Source: Candidatus Peribacteraceae bacterium (GTDB lineage: Bacteria > Patescibacteriota > Gracilibacteria > Peribacterales > Peribacteraceae). From it: a stretch of DNA of 64,000 bases. The position numbers were made by a program, and so were the translations under genes. The notes beneath the pieces were generated by a model. That model saw only the letters and a program-made list of their open reading frames with translations. It was not told the DNA's origin and ran no database searches. Every line of letters begins with the position of its first letter. Within the stretch, counting starts at the first letter, position 1. The stretch is taken from the NCBI GenBank assembly GCA_018061945.1, contig JAGOTD010000002.1, positions 186,001-250,000 of the forward strand. The letters are read 5' to 3'. Shown one piece after another: positions 9,662 to 18,912 of the stretch.

Positions 9662-10684
9662 ATGACTGTTTCGCGCAAGAGTAAGCGCAGTAATCCTATT
9701 TCTGCTTCAAAAGTACTAAAAAGATCGCATATTTCGGCTCTTTTAGTGACAAATTTGATCAATATACGGTATCTCTCCGGTCTTAAGGTATCTGTCGGTT
9801 ATGGGCTTATAACATCGTCTGGCATTACTGTTTTTGTGGATGATCGCTATGTGGAGAATGCGCGTAAGTCCGCGCTGCCTGGCGTGCGAGTCGTGCATAG
9901 TGAGGAGCTTAAAAAACACCTTTTGCGCCTGCGTTCGTGCGCTGTGGAAGGAGAAACACTGACGCTTTCAGAGTGGAACAAGCTGCGTAAAAAGTACCCA
10001 AAAGTTCGCTGGAAGGAATCGGTAAATGCAATTGAGTTCTGGCGACGAAGTAAATCCGAACATGAATTGAAGTCAATTATGACTGCGTGCAAGATTACAA
10101 AAACGATGCTTGCAAAGGTTCCAAAGTTGCTTCAATTAGGCGTATCCGAAAAAGAAATTGCCTGGAAGCTCTGCGCCATGGCTCATGAACTCGGAGCCGA
10201 AGGCATGGCATTTGAAACAATTGTCGGCTTTGGAACAAACACGGCCTCGCCGCACCATAGACCGACAGATCGTACTTTTATCCCAGGTGATTTGGTGCAA
10301 GTGGATGTCGGCGTGCACTACAATGGCTATTGCAGCGATTACAGCCGTGTGTATTTTACGGCAGACCCAACACCTGAACAAAAAAAGGCGCATACGTCGC
10401 TTCTGCGCGTAAAAAATGCGGTCACCAAACTCGTTGCCCCGGGAGTGACTGTGTCGGCTCTCGATCGCTTTGCTCGCAGAGAATTAGAAAAAGACGGCTA
10501 CGAAAAAGAATTCTGCCACGCCTTGGGCCATGGTGTCGGGCTGGAAATTCACGAAGGCGTTGTTTTGACTAAGCGTATGCCAAAAACAGCATTGCTCCAA
10601 AACGAAGTAATTACGATAGAACCGGGTCTCTATTTCCCGGGTAAGTGGGGCATGCGCATTGAAGACACGGTGATTGTTCGATGA
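9662..10684 (+). CDS. M24 family metallopeptidase (Xaa-Pro aminopeptidase-like)
   Basis: It is predicted to cleave N-terminal residues before proline using two metal ions. An N-terminal creatinase-like domain (residues about 25-130) precedes the pita-bread domain. All five metal ligands are visible: Asp in VQVDVG, Asp in YCSDYSR, His in GHGVGLEIHE, Glu in TIEPG and Glu in RIEDT. At 340 aa it is a normal short PepP/PepQ length. It ends with TGA one base before the convergent gene at 10685, which confirms UGA as a stop codon here. Confidence 0.92.
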   Translation: MTVSRKSKRSNPISASKVLKRSHISALLVTNLINIRYLSGLKVSVGYGLITSSGITVFVDDRYVENARKSALPGVRVVHSEELKKHLLRLRSCAVEGETLTLSEWNKLRKKYPKVRWKESVNAIEFWRRSKSEHELKSIMTACKITKTMLAKVPKLLQLGVSEKEIAWKLCAMAHELGAEGMAFETIVGFGTNTASPHHRPTDRTFIPGDLVQVDVGVHYNGYCSDYSRVYFTADPTPEQKKAHTSLLRVKNAVTKLVAPGVTVSALDRFARRELEKDGYEKEFCHALGHGVGLEIHEGVVLTKRMPKTALLQNEVITIEPGLYFPGKWGMRIEDTVIVR

Positions 10685-11653
10685 TCACATGGTTTTTGTA
10701 CCTCGTAATTGTCGTCGTATTTCATGAGCGCCAAACACGATAATAGCGATTATGAGCGGCAATATATAATAGATAGCTCGATACACAATGAGAGATGCCA
10801 TCACCGACGCTGTGCTAAAACGATCGGGAAGAAGCAGTAGAATCACTCCTTCAAACACACCGATGCCGCCCGGAACCTGGCTGACAAGTCCCGACAATTG
10901 AGCGAGCAGAAAAATACTAAAGAAAAGATAAAATGGTAAACCCGGTGGCAGCAATGAATAGAGTACGCTTGCCGCCAAAATAATTTCGAGCGATGCAACC
11001 GCAATCTGCGCCACAAGCAGATCCGTATCCAGCTTCGGCAATTGCCATTTAGCCGGCGTAATCGGTTTTTTGCTAATAAGGTTCCACGCAATAAATGCAA
11101 TGAGAAGGAATAAAAAAAGAACGCCCAGCGGCTGCGCTGTTGCAAGCGGTATGTGAAAAGAGCGGGGGATAGGCAGCGGTCGAAACAAAAAAATGACACT
11201 ACCGACCGTCAAAAAACCCAGCCAATAGGTAAGCGTGCAAAAACCGATTACCTCTGTAATACATTTTATCGACAGTCCAAATTGCGAGTAGAGCCGGTAG
11301 CGAACAGTGCTGCCACTGAGCATCGGAAAGCCGATATTGTGTCCGAATGCATAACACAAAAACGAAGTCATTGCTGTTTTGGCATACTGCACATTATGAC
11401 CGATAAATCGCAGCGCAAGACTGTCGAAGGAGGTGAGAATAAAATAGTCCAGACAGGTAAACAGCAACGCCATGAAAATACGGTGATCCGGTATCGAGCT
11501 GATACTTGCAAGCAGTGTATGCGAATGCAGAAGTATGAGTTTCTGACGCAAGATCCAAATCGCAAAAGTAAATAATGCCAGACCAAACAACGCTCCAAAG
11601 CTTTGGGTGATTATTTTTCGCAGAAAATGCACGGTGGTACGCAAAAACTGCAC
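10685..11653 (-). CDS. Lysylphosphatidylglycerol synthase TM-region family (UPF0104) membrane protein
   Basis: The 322-aa protein has about eight membrane helices and the family signature QVPGGIGVFEGVILLLL near the C-terminus, together with GHNIGFPMLSGSTVRYRLY in the middle. In MprF this region flips or synthesises modified lipids; stand-alone members have unclear substrates. No catalytic lysyl-transferase domain is attached. It is convergent with the M24 peptidase. Confidence 0.8.
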   Translation of the reverse strand: MQFLRTTVHFLRKIITQSFGALFGLALFTFAIWILRQKLILLHSHTLLASISSIPDHRIFMALLFTCLDYFILTSFDSLALRFIGHNVQYAKTAMTSFLCYAFGHNIGFPMLSGSTVRYRLYSQFGLSIKCITEVIGFCTLTYWLGFLTVGSVIFLFRPLPIPRSFHIPLATAQPLGVLFLFLLIAFIAWNLISKKPITPAKWQLPKLDTDLLVAQIAVASLEIILAASVLYSLLPPGLPFYLFFSIFLLAQLSGLVSQVPGGIGVFEGVILLLLPDRFSTASVMASLIVYRAIYYILPLIIAIIVFGAHEIRRQLRGTKTM

Positions 11654-11705
11654 CTAGTCAGTGTAGCATCAAGTTCAAAACTGGCAATTAGGCTGATTGA
11701 TTTGT

Positions 11706-11785
11706 AAAGCGATAAGCGGCAAGCGGTTAGCGATAAGAAATACAGCCGGCTTTTCGCTTACTGCTTTCTACTTACCGCTCTTTCG
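11706..11785. repeat. AAGCGGTAAGCG-type microrepeat inverted repeat
   Basis: Left side: AAGCGATAAGCGGCAAGCGG; right side: the complementary CTTACCGCTC pattern. It is a relative of the element at 15561-15640. The -10 box of the asparaginase gene lies just after it. Confidence 0.6.
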
Positions 11786-11829
11786 TTCAAGTAATTGCCA
11801 TCACCCGATCTGTGCTATCATTCCCTCAT

Positions 11830-12819
11830 ATGGCTCGACCAAGAATTGCAGTACTGTACATGGGCGGTTCCATCGGCATGGTGCAAAACCAGAAAACAGG
11901 TCGTATAGATCCTGTAGAATCACTCTCCGAAATTCATCGTTTTCTTCCGGAAGCGCAACGCGAAGTAGCGCTCGATTTTCATTCGCTGGCAAATGTCGGA
12001 TCATCGGAAGTGACGCCGTCGCATTGGGTGGATATTTGCAATACTATTACGAATTTATACGACTCGTGCGAGGGGTTTGTGGTAATTCATGGCACCAACA
12101 CCATGAGTTATACCGCGTGTGCCGTTGCTTTTGCGTTGCAAAACCTGAGCAAACCCATTGTGTTTACCGGCTCTCTGCTGCCTTTAAATGATCTGGGAAG
12201 TGATGGTCGCATGAACCTGACTTTTGCCATTCGCGCCGCTCAATTGGATATTGCAGAAGTATGCGTTGTACTCGGCCCGCATGTGCTGCGCGGTGTGCGT
12301 TCCAAGAAAGTTGAACAATCAATTTTTCAGACATTCGATACGCCAAAATTCCCACCACTTGCCGAATTCAATGCGACGACCATGCAGCACCCAAACCGCT
12401 TTGTGCGTCGCAAACGCGTATTGTCGGAAGCAATCGGTTTTGATCCGGATGTCGTGTCTATAACGGTGCATCCCGGCATGCCGGAAAAGTTTTTCGATGC
12501 CGTGCTTGCGGTAAAACCACATGGCATTGTTCTGCGTGCGTATGGCCCTGGAATGCTTCCCGAGGGACTATTCCCCTGGATGCGCAAAGTGACCAAAGCG
12601 GAAATTCCTCTCGTTATTACTTCCCAGCTTTTACGGAGTTCTATCGATCTTCAGTTTTTCCGTAAGCAGTTGCAGTTGGAAGAACTTGGCGTGATTTCTG
12701 GTAAAGACATGACCTACGAATGCGCGGTGGTCAAATTGATGTGGGCCCTCAATCAAACTGCTTCCGTAAAGAAAGTACAGGAATTGATGGAGAAGAACTT
12801 GGTAGGGGAGATGGATTGA
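11830..12819 (+). CDS. Type I L-asparaginase family protein with altered active-site residues
   Basis: The 329-aa protein has the asparaginase N-terminal domain and a shorter C-terminal domain. Expected catalytic blocks are present but changed: the TGGTI block reads MGGSIG, so Ser replaces the first catalytic Thr, and the HGTDTM block reads HGTNTM, so Asn replaces the catalytic Asp. The Lys after LRGVRSKK is retained. Hydrolysis of asparagine is therefore uncertain; altered substrate or lost activity is possible. The start is the ATG at 11830, because the -10 box TATCAT (11816-11821) overlaps the in-frame GTG at 11812. The mRNA is predicted leaderless. Confidence 0.85.
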   Translation: MARPRIAVLYMGGSIGMVQNQKTGRIDPVESLSEIHRFLPEAQREVALDFHSLANVGSSEVTPSHWVDICNTITNLYDSCEGFVVIHGTNTMSYTACAVAFALQNLSKPIVFTGSLLPLNDLGSDGRMNLTFAIRAAQLDIAEVCVVLGPHVLRGVRSKKVEQSIFQTFDTPKFPPLAEFNATTMQHPNRFVRRKRVLSEAIGFDPDVVSITVHPGMPEKFFDAVLAVKPHGIVLRAYGPGMLPEGLFPWMRKVTKAEIPLVITSQLLRSSIDLQFFRKQLQLEELGVISGKDMTYECAVVKLMWALNQTASVKKVQELMEKNLVGEMD

Positions 12820-12865
12820 TGACTGCCCTTTCTCGCCTTTCTGCCTTCCTATAGTATTTGCGTGT

Positions 12866-12953
12866 GCCGGGGTGGCGAAATGGTAGACGCGAGGGACTTA
12901 AAATCCCTTATCCATTAACGGATGTGTGGGTTCAATTCCCACCCTCGGCACCA
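12866..12953 (+). tRNA. tRNA-Leu (UAA)
   Basis: Acceptor GCCGGGG/CCTCGGC, anticodon loop CTTAAAA with anticodon TAA, a long variable arm (class II), T-loop TTCAATT and encoded CCA at 12951-12953. Confidence 0.95.
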
Positions 12954-12987
12954 CGTAAAGCGCCTTCGGCGCCACGTGGCGCAGCCA
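12951..12987 (+). repeat. tRNA-trailer palindrome (copy 1)
   Basis: CCACGT-AAA-GCGCC-TTC-GGCGC-C-ACGTGG, starting with the CCA of tRNA-Leu itself, then GCGCAGCCA. The CCA would pair with TGG in the trailer. TGGC at the 3' arm can instead pair with GCCA across a 3-nt loop. Confidence 0.85.
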
Positions 12988-13047
12988 GATTCAATATTGA
13001 TGTAGTGAGCCTTTGTTAATATTTGATAAATATGCTATAATATACAT

Positions 13048-14046
13048 GTGAAACACATACATTCACCGTACACACTGCGCCATCGCAAGCAATTGCATGC
13101 TTTGGAAAAAACCGGCTATGTGTTTGCCATAGGCTCAGTTTTGTTCGATGGAACATACGGCTCACTCGCCAAGGGGCTCACAGAATTCCTCTCGCCAGTC
13201 ACGCTGCTTATTTTAACCGAAAGCCTTGTTGCGGCCTTTGTGGTGGTGACAATCGGATTGCTGCCACTCATCAAGCTACTATCCAAACTGAAACCGAAGC
13301 AGCTGCTTATCGGTATTGTAGTCGGATGTTTAAACTCCGGTATTGCGCCATATTTGTGGTTTACAGGTTTGAAAAATACAACAGCCGTAAATGCTGCCAT
13401 GCTATCGTCGGTTGATCTGTTGTTTATACTTTTGTACGGCAGATTGCTCCTTAAAGAAAAGTTACGTCCAATGCAGCTTACAGGCGCTGGTATTGCGGCG
13501 ATAGGAATTGGAATTATTGCCATTGGCAGAGGCGGAGAGTCATTTGGTATTCATATGGGCGACATGCTCATTATAGCGGCTGGCGCAGTCTTCTCGCTTG
13601 GAACAGTGTTGTTTAAGAAATACTTGATCGGTATTCACCCGGAAGTGGCCCTATTTCTTCGCAATATAAGCGGGATTTTCCTAATCTCGGTTTTTGGCGC
13701 GATCTTCGGCTCGCAGTTGTATCCGGAACTATCAGTATTTCCGGTAGCAAGTATTGCAGCACTGCTTACATTCGCCTTCTTTTCACGCTTTTTAAATCTT
13801 AGTTTACTATACTCAGCCTTAGACAAATTGCCTGCTACCAGTGTGGCACTCATACAAAATGCCACGCCGATTTCAGGTATGATATTTGCCTCACTTATTT
13901 TGCACGAGACAATCGGCAGACATCACATGCTTGGAGCGATCTTCATTGTATTAGGTCTCCTAATTGAAAACGTCTCGGCTGATAACGCCAAATTTATGAC
14001 CCAGAAGCTTTTGCGGTATAGTTTTCGCGCGCAGGAATCGACGTAG
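13048..14046 (+). CDS. EamA/DMT-family transporter
   Basis: The 332-aa protein has about ten membrane helices arranged as two EamA repeats (residues about 22-155 and 170-310), the usual form of drug/metabolite transporters. The second repeat ends with LIQNATPISGMIFASLILHE, typical of the family. The substrate cannot be told from sequence. It starts with GTG at 13048, six bases after TATAAT (13036-13041), with TTGTTA 17 bp further upstream; this is the clearest leaderless arrangement in the window. Confidence 0.85.
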   Translation: MKHIHSPYTLRHRKQLHALEKTGYVFAIGSVLFDGTYGSLAKGLTEFLSPVTLLILTESLVAAFVVVTIGLLPLIKLLSKLKPKQLLIGIVVGCLNSGIAPYLWFTGLKNTTAVNAAMLSSVDLLFILLYGRLLLKEKLRPMQLTGAGIAAIGIGIIAIGRGGESFGIHMGDMLIIAAGAVFSLGTVLFKKYLIGIHPEVALFLRNISGIFLISVFGAIFGSQLYPELSVFPVASIAALLTFAFFSRFLNLSLLYSALDKLPATSVALIQNATPISGMIFASLILHETIGRHHMLGAIFIVLGLLIENVSADNAKFMTQKLLRYSFRAQEST

Positions 14047-14092
14047 GATACGCACACCAAAACGATTGACTGCTTAAATATGAAGCAGAGAA

Positions 14093-14184
14093 AGGTAAGG
14101 TACGTACAGTAGGTATAGTAAGTATTGTAGGTATTAAAAAACTACCTACCTTACATCCCATACTTACCTTACCTACAATACCTA
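14093..14184. repeat. GTAGGTAAGGTA-type microrepeat inverted repeat
   Basis: Several copies of GTAGGTA/GGTATAGTAAG on the left pair with CTACCTACCTTAC and CTTACCTTACC on the right. It forms a long imperfect hairpin between convergent genes. Confidence 0.7.
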
Positions 14185-14187
14185 GCT

Positions 14188-15501
14188 CTAAATCGGCAGT
14201 TCATCCAACATCACCGGATTTACTTGCTGCTCACTTGGTCGCTGGCCTACTTTTAGGATTTCACCGGTAACAGGATCTATTTCCTCGGCACGCACAATCA
14301 GGCGGCGCAGCGTGGTCCCAACCGGCGTACAGGTCATCAGTGTCGAAAGACGCTTATCGAGCGGCTGATCCAAAACAGATACGTTATTGGGACTCACTTC
14401 GAACTTTTCGATGACACGATACTGATGCAAATCACCTTTATGGTACAACGAATACGTGTCGCCAACACGAATATTGCCAAGAGTCGCAAAGATCTCTTTG
14501 TAGTTACTCGCAACGTTAAAATAAAACGAGCTATGACCCGTGAGGAACACGTTTCCCGTCTGTCCAGGCCGCGCAGAACCCGGATAATGCACCACTCCCT
14601 GTAGCAGAGAAGCCTGCACATCTTTTTCAAATTGCACCCAGTTTTGCGACACAAGCGCATCGATTTTCGGCTCTACAATCGGCGCATTAATGCCAAGTGA
14701 TGGAATAATAATGCGATTTGTCGGCGGCCCCACTGGTGACAAATGAGCGAGCAAACTGCCATCATCGCGCTGATACGACACGTGCGATGCAGTCAGCGGC
14801 GATGCCAAGCTGCGCTGGCCGACAATATCGGCGAGCGCGTGCTGCGTTTGTATGTCATTACCGAGAGCTAAATCCGCCTTGGCGATCTGCCAGAAGCTTT
14901 GGTAGTTGATACCGACAAACAGAGTGACAAAGATCAACGCGAACGTTCCGCCGAAGCGAACGGTGTCGATAAGGAAGAGAGTCAACTTTGATCGTGGCTT
15001 CTGCCTCTTGCGTTTGCCAATGGTGACAGGTTTGCTGGCGATGGCAGACGAGCGTACGAGAAACGTCTGGGCTTGTGAAGGGATTTGCCGAAAAGTTTTG
15101 AGTGTCTGTTGCCAGCTGCTTACACCCTGATTGGCTACAGCTTGATACTGGCGCTTGCTTTCGCTGAGCGTTTGCTCAATCCAGTTATGGGTATGAGTTG
15201 AAATAGAGTGAAGTGCAGGGTGCGGATTTTCTTGAATGATCAGATCAGGATCGGCTGTCACTTCTGCCAGTTTCGATTGATCCACAAATACATTTTCCGA
15301 TACAGCATTCCATGGCGTACAGCAATCCTCATCCTTTACCGTATGAGCAAAAATCAACATATCCTTTGAGTCTTTTGAGTCCTCTGAGTCATTTAATTCT
15401 TTTACATCTGGCTCCATAGGAATGACGTCATCGGGCAAAATAACGATATTGCCATCGCGGTCATAACAAGCCCGGTTGAGGTGTGGGTGTGTGAGAGACA
15501 T
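14188..15501 (-). CDS. Sortase with long cytoplasmic N-terminal region
   Basis: Sortases are transpeptidases that cleave a sorting motif and attach proteins to the envelope. The catalytic domain lies at the C-terminus (residues about 265-420) with His in FLTGHSSFY, Cys in TLMTCTPVG and Arg in LRRLIV. One membrane helix (residues about 190-210) anchors it, and the first roughly 180 residues are cytoplasmic, much longer than in class D/E sortases. Part of that tail (SEDSKDSKD) is encoded by the same GAGTCTTTTGAGTCC microrepeat found near 45834. No LPXTG substrate is seen in the window. Confidence 0.9.
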   Translation of the reverse strand: MSLTHPHLNRACYDRDGNIVILPDDVIPMEPDVKELNDSEDSKDSKDMLIFAHTVKDEDCCTPWNAVSENVFVDQSKLAEVTADPDLIIQENPHPALHSISTHTHNWIEQTLSESKRQYQAVANQGVSSWQQTLKTFRQIPSQAQTFLVRSSAIASKPVTIGKRKRQKPRSKLTLFLIDTVRFGGTFALIFVTLFVGINYQSFWQIAKADLALGNDIQTQHALADIVGQRSLASPLTASHVSYQRDDGSLLAHLSPVGPPTNRIIIPSLGINAPIVEPKIDALVSQNWVQFEKDVQASLLQGVVHYPGSARPGQTGNVFLTGHSSFYFNVASNYKEIFATLGNIRVGDTYSLYHKGDLHQYRVIEKFEVSPNNVSVLDQPLDKRLSTLMTCTPVGTTLRRLIVRAEEIDPVTGEILKVGQRPSEQQVNPVMLDELPI

Positions 15502-15560
15502 GAAGGTTTCTCATAATTATACCATAAACAGGCTCTTGAAGCCATACACACACAAGTCAA

Positions 15561-15640
15561 GTAGCGGTAAGCGATAAGCGGCTAGCGGTTAGCTTTTAGA
15601 GCATAATTTATACTTACCGCTTACCGCTACCCGCTTTCCA
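15561..15640. repeat. AAGCGGTAAGCG-type microrepeat inverted repeat
   Basis: GTAGCGGTAAGCGATAAGCG on the left pairs with TTACCGCTTACCGCTACCCG on the right. It belongs to the same family as 11706-11785. Confidence 0.7.
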
Positions 15641-15680
15641 GACGCATCGTAATTCAACAATTCGATATGATGCTCAATAT

Positions 15681-16772
15681 CTACGCAATAACCCCTCCTC
15701 CCACCACTTCCTGACCCCGATACAGGACGATTGACTGCCCGGGCGCTTGCGGTGGCTGAGGCGAATCGAAGAAAAACGAGCCTGTTGTACCCGAAAACTC
15801 CAATCGACCGCGCTTTTTAGGACACAATGAACGATTGCGATACTCAAACGATACCGGCACATTCGGTTCCGGGCTCCACGACAAAAATCGAACACTTTGG
15901 AGTGTAACACTCTCAATCATTTCGGAACCTTTCGTCGATACAATCAAACTGTTATGCGCCGAGTCCTTCGCAACTACCTCGAGCGGGACTTTCAGTCCGC
16001 CAATTTTAAGTCCACGCCGTTGTCCGATGGTATAAAGTGGCAATCCTTCGTGCGTTCCGACCACTACACCATCGCGACGGACAATCGGCCCGGGTGTAAG
16101 AGAGTCGCGTAAATGACGCTTGAGAAATTCCTTCGGCTGTTTTTCGGGAAAGAAACACAAATCCTGGCTCTCTTTGTAGCCTTCCGGAAGTGGTACGCCG
16201 TACGCTTTTGCGAGTGCAAAGACATCTTCCTTCAGCATTCCCCCGAGCGGAAACAGCACGCGCGATAGTGCCGATTGATCAACTCCATACAAATAATAAC
16301 TCTGGTCTTTGGTTGCATCGAGCGCTTCCAAAAGAATGCTACGGTTCGATCCGTCTGTCAGTCGCTCCAGTGCAATACGAGCGTAGTGACCCGTTGCCAG
16401 TTTCTCGCAGCCAAATTGATCGGCAAGTTCGATAAGCTTACCGAATTTGATACTCCTGTTGCAGCCGATACACGGATTGGGTGTAAGGCCCTGCTTGTAA
16501 CCGGCCAAAAAAGGATCGACGACCGATTGCTTAAATTCCTGCTCTAAATCGATGATATGAAGTGGGATTTTCAGTTCTGCAGCGACAGTTTTGGCTCTTG
16601 ACGCTGTCTGCGTGTTACAGCATTTGCTCGGCAAAATTTGCGCGAGCGGTGGGGCAAGAGGATCGCTCCATAGGGTAAAGCGCACGCCTATCAGTTCGTG
16701 CCCCTGCCCTGCAAGCATGTGAGCAACGACACTGGAATCTATTCCGCCGGACATCGCAAGGAGAATGCGCAT
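15681..16772 (-). CDS. mnmA: tRNA-specific 2-thiouridylase MnmA
   Basis: MnmA thiolates U34 of Glu, Gln and Lys tRNAs. The 363-aa protein shows the PP-loop SGGIDSS (residues 8-14), the nucleophile Cys in NPCIGCN (about residue 102), the second catalytic Cys in SQDLCFF (about 203), the GQRRGL block and a C-terminal beta-barrel. PP-loop Val is replaced by Ile, a mild change. It is 43 bp downstream of the DUF1189-like gene on the same strand. Confidence 0.95.
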   Translation of the reverse strand: MRILLAMSGGIDSSVVAHMLAGQGHELIGVRFTLWSDPLAPPLAQILPSKCCNTQTASRAKTVAAELKIPLHIIDLEQEFKQSVVDPFLAGYKQGLTPNPCIGCNRSIKFGKLIELADQFGCEKLATGHYARIALERLTDGSNRSILLEALDATKDQSYYLYGVDQSALSRVLFPLGGMLKEDVFALAKAYGVPLPEGYKESQDLCFFPEKQPKEFLKRHLRDSLTPGPIVRRDGVVVGTHEGLPLYTIGQRRGLKIGGLKVPLEVVAKDSAHNSLIVSTKGSEMIESVTLQSVRFLSWSPEPNVPVSFEYRNRSLCPKKRGRLEFSGTTGSFFFDSPQPPQAPGQSIVLYRGQEVVGGGVIA

Positions 16773-16815
16773 GGCACCAGATAGTACGTATTTTTTGGCT
16801 ACAGCGCAACGAAAC

Positions 16816-17739
16816 CTACTTCTTTCTTGCCCTCTTCTTAGTTGGCGTTACAGTCGCATGTTTCTGTGCAATCGTTGGCATATCGCGCAGGACAAAGAAC
16901 ATCCAGATAACTAGTATTGCTGTAAATGCAAACGGAACATGGAAACCGAAAATGGTCTGACAGAGCGAGTAGAGAACAGAGAACGTCATGCCATGCATCG
17001 AGAGACGATAGATTTCTCCGTACGACACATCTTTGCGCAAGAGTAATGCCACAATGAGAACGAGTAACGTTGCAAACACCAAGTACAAAAGATTCCAAAG
17101 AAGGAGAAGACCCGAGCCCAAAAACGGCCATACAATGAGTAATCCGACAATCAGGTACTTCAATGCGGACGGAATATAATCCAGATAATACAAATTACTG
17201 GTCACATGCTTGTCGTAAAGCAGTTTATCAATGGTGATATCTTCAGCATCATCAAACTGCTGTACTTTGAATGCTCCTTTACTCTGACTATCCGGATAGA
17301 CAATAGACTTCTTTGTAACAAGAATAAGAGTGTGATAATCGGCAAAATTATCCGGATTTGCTTTGGTATCGATCGTGATAAAGCGATCGTACTGCGGGCT
17401 CTCTTTTTCAACTTCCTCCATCAATTTAGCAGGATACGGAATAAGGTAAGGCTCTTGTACATTGGTCGATAATTCTCCGTTCTTCACGACAACTTTCAGC
17501 TCGGCTGGATACGCGGTTGCCAAATAGCTTTTTACTTCTTCCACAAACAACGGTGACTTACCGATGATTGTTGCCAGGCTCAAACTCAAAATGACAGAAG
17601 TCACAAGTGTTACGAGTAGCAAGAGAAAGTACAGATACTTGAGTGAAAACCAGAAAGATTTTCCGCGCAATTCCTGATAATAGGTAGTGTCAGACAGACT
17701 ACGCTTAAGGTGATAAAAGAAAGCAGGTTTGGAAGACAT
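16816..17739 (-). CDS. DUF1189-like multi-pass membrane protein
   Basis: The 307-aa protein starts at the ATG at 17739; the longer frame to 17808 runs through promoter DNA. A helix at residues about 35-60 is followed by an extracytoplasmic domain (about 65-200) with FITIDTKANP and LILVTKKSIVY, then about four membrane helices and a basic tail (KKRARKK). This architecture matches DUF1189 proteins of Patescibacteria and Firmicutes. The function is unknown. It is divergent from the DUF5671 gene. Confidence 0.7.
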   Translation of the reverse strand: MSSKPAFFYHLKRSLSDTTYYQELRGKSFWFSLKYLYFLLLLVTLVTSVILSLSLATIIGKSPLFVEEVKSYLATAYPAELKVVVKNGELSTNVQEPYLIPYPAKLMEEVEKESPQYDRFITIDTKANPDNFADYHTLILVTKKSIVYPDSQSKGAFKVQQFDDAEDITIDKLLYDKHVTSNLYYLDYIPSALKYLIVGLLIVWPFLGSGLLLLWNLLYLVFATLLVLIVALLLRKDVSYGEIYRLSMHGMTFSVLYSLCQTIFGFHVPFAFTAILVIWMFFVLRDMPTIAQKHATVTPTKKRARKK

Positions 17740-17848
17740 AGGTAATAAGCGTAGCAATAATACGTCTACATATCCAATGACATATATCAAAAGTAACGTT
17801 GGAATCATTTTTCATCTGCTATAATTGCCTCTCCTTCCCTCTTCTCTT

Positions 17849-18808
17849 ATGAAAACTACTGTCTCACACAAGCCATCGGGTGCGAAAGACTTTTTCTTGC
17901 ATCTGCTGACTATCGTGACGCTTTACGGATCGGTCATCAGTCTCATTGCTCTTCTTTTTCAGTATGTAAATTACTTGCTGCCCGATGTCCTCGATTATTC
18001 TCGCTACGGCATTTTAGACGGCATCAAATGGTCGACTGCGTATCTCGTCATTATGTTTCCGGTCTTTCTCTTTACGTCGTGGCTCATAAACAAAGATTTG
18101 TCGCTGCATGAGGAAAAGGCCGAATATCGCATTCGCAAATGGCTGCTCTATCTTACGCTTTTTATTGCAGCCGTGACGGTCATCGGCGATCTTGTTGCGC
18201 TTGTGTACCGACTGCTTGATGGAGACATTACGCTGCGCTTTGCCTTAAAAGTGCTGATTGTTCTGGGTGTTGCTGGCAGTATGTTTGGCTATTATTTCTG
18301 GGACGTACGCAGAACTGATTTTGAAAGTGGATTCATTGCGCGCGTCGCAGGTTTACTCGCATCAGTTGTTGTTATTGCAAGTATTGTTGCCGGGTTTTTT
18401 CTGATTGGATCGCCAGCTGATCAGCGCCGGGCACGTCTGGATGAACGTCGCACGAACGATTTAAGTCAGATTCAGAATCAAATTGTCTACTACTGGACGA
18501 ACAAAGCGCAGCTTCCGGCAACTCTCCAAGATTTAGAAAATCCGCTCGAAGGCTACGCATCACCGGTTGATCCGGAGACAGGTAAGAGCTATGAATACTC
18601 TATCGTATCACCACTCACGTTCAAGCTGTGTGCAGATTTTGCGACAGTTTCTGTCCCATCTTCCCAGACGCCGGCATTGCCGATTTCTAGAGATTTGTAT
18701 TCCCAGAACTGGGCGCACGCCAAAGGAAACGTGTGTTTCGAGCGAACGATCGACCCAGAACTCTACAAACCTGTAGGCAAGCCGCAACCTCTCATGCAAA
18801 TGCAGTAG
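17849..18808 (+). CDS. DUF5671-like membrane protein
   Basis: The 319-aa protein has about five membrane helices beginning with KDFFLHLLTIVTLYGSVISL, a block typical of DUF5671 proteins, and a soluble C-terminal region from about residue 195 that resembles a pseudopilin periplasmic part (RRTNDLSQIQNQIVYYW, then PVDPETGKSYEYS). The start at 17849 follows TATAAT by 24 pyrimidine-rich bases. The role is unknown; the paired divergent membrane gene may be functionally linked. Confidence 0.7.
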   Translation: MKTTVSHKPSGAKDFFLHLLTIVTLYGSVISLIALLFQYVNYLLPDVLDYSRYGILDGIKWSTAYLVIMFPVFLFTSWLINKDLSLHEEKAEYRIRKWLLYLTLFIAAVTVIGDLVALVYRLLDGDITLRFALKVLIVLGVAGSMFGYYFWDVRRTDFESGFIARVAGLLASVVVIASIVAGFFLIGSPADQRRARLDERRTNDLSQIQNQIVYYWTNKAQLPATLQDLENPLEGYASPVDPETGKSYEYSIVSPLTFKLCADFATVSVPSSQTPALPISRDLYSQNWAHAKGNVCFERTIDPELYKPVGKPQPLMQMQ

Positions 18809-18912
18809 GAATGACTGCAAGCGTGCGAAATTCAGAATGAAGAAGACAGGTTTCACCAATTGTGCACTTTGCAATATTTCTCTATTCTGGATTCCCGCTA
18901 CTGCCATCTTCC

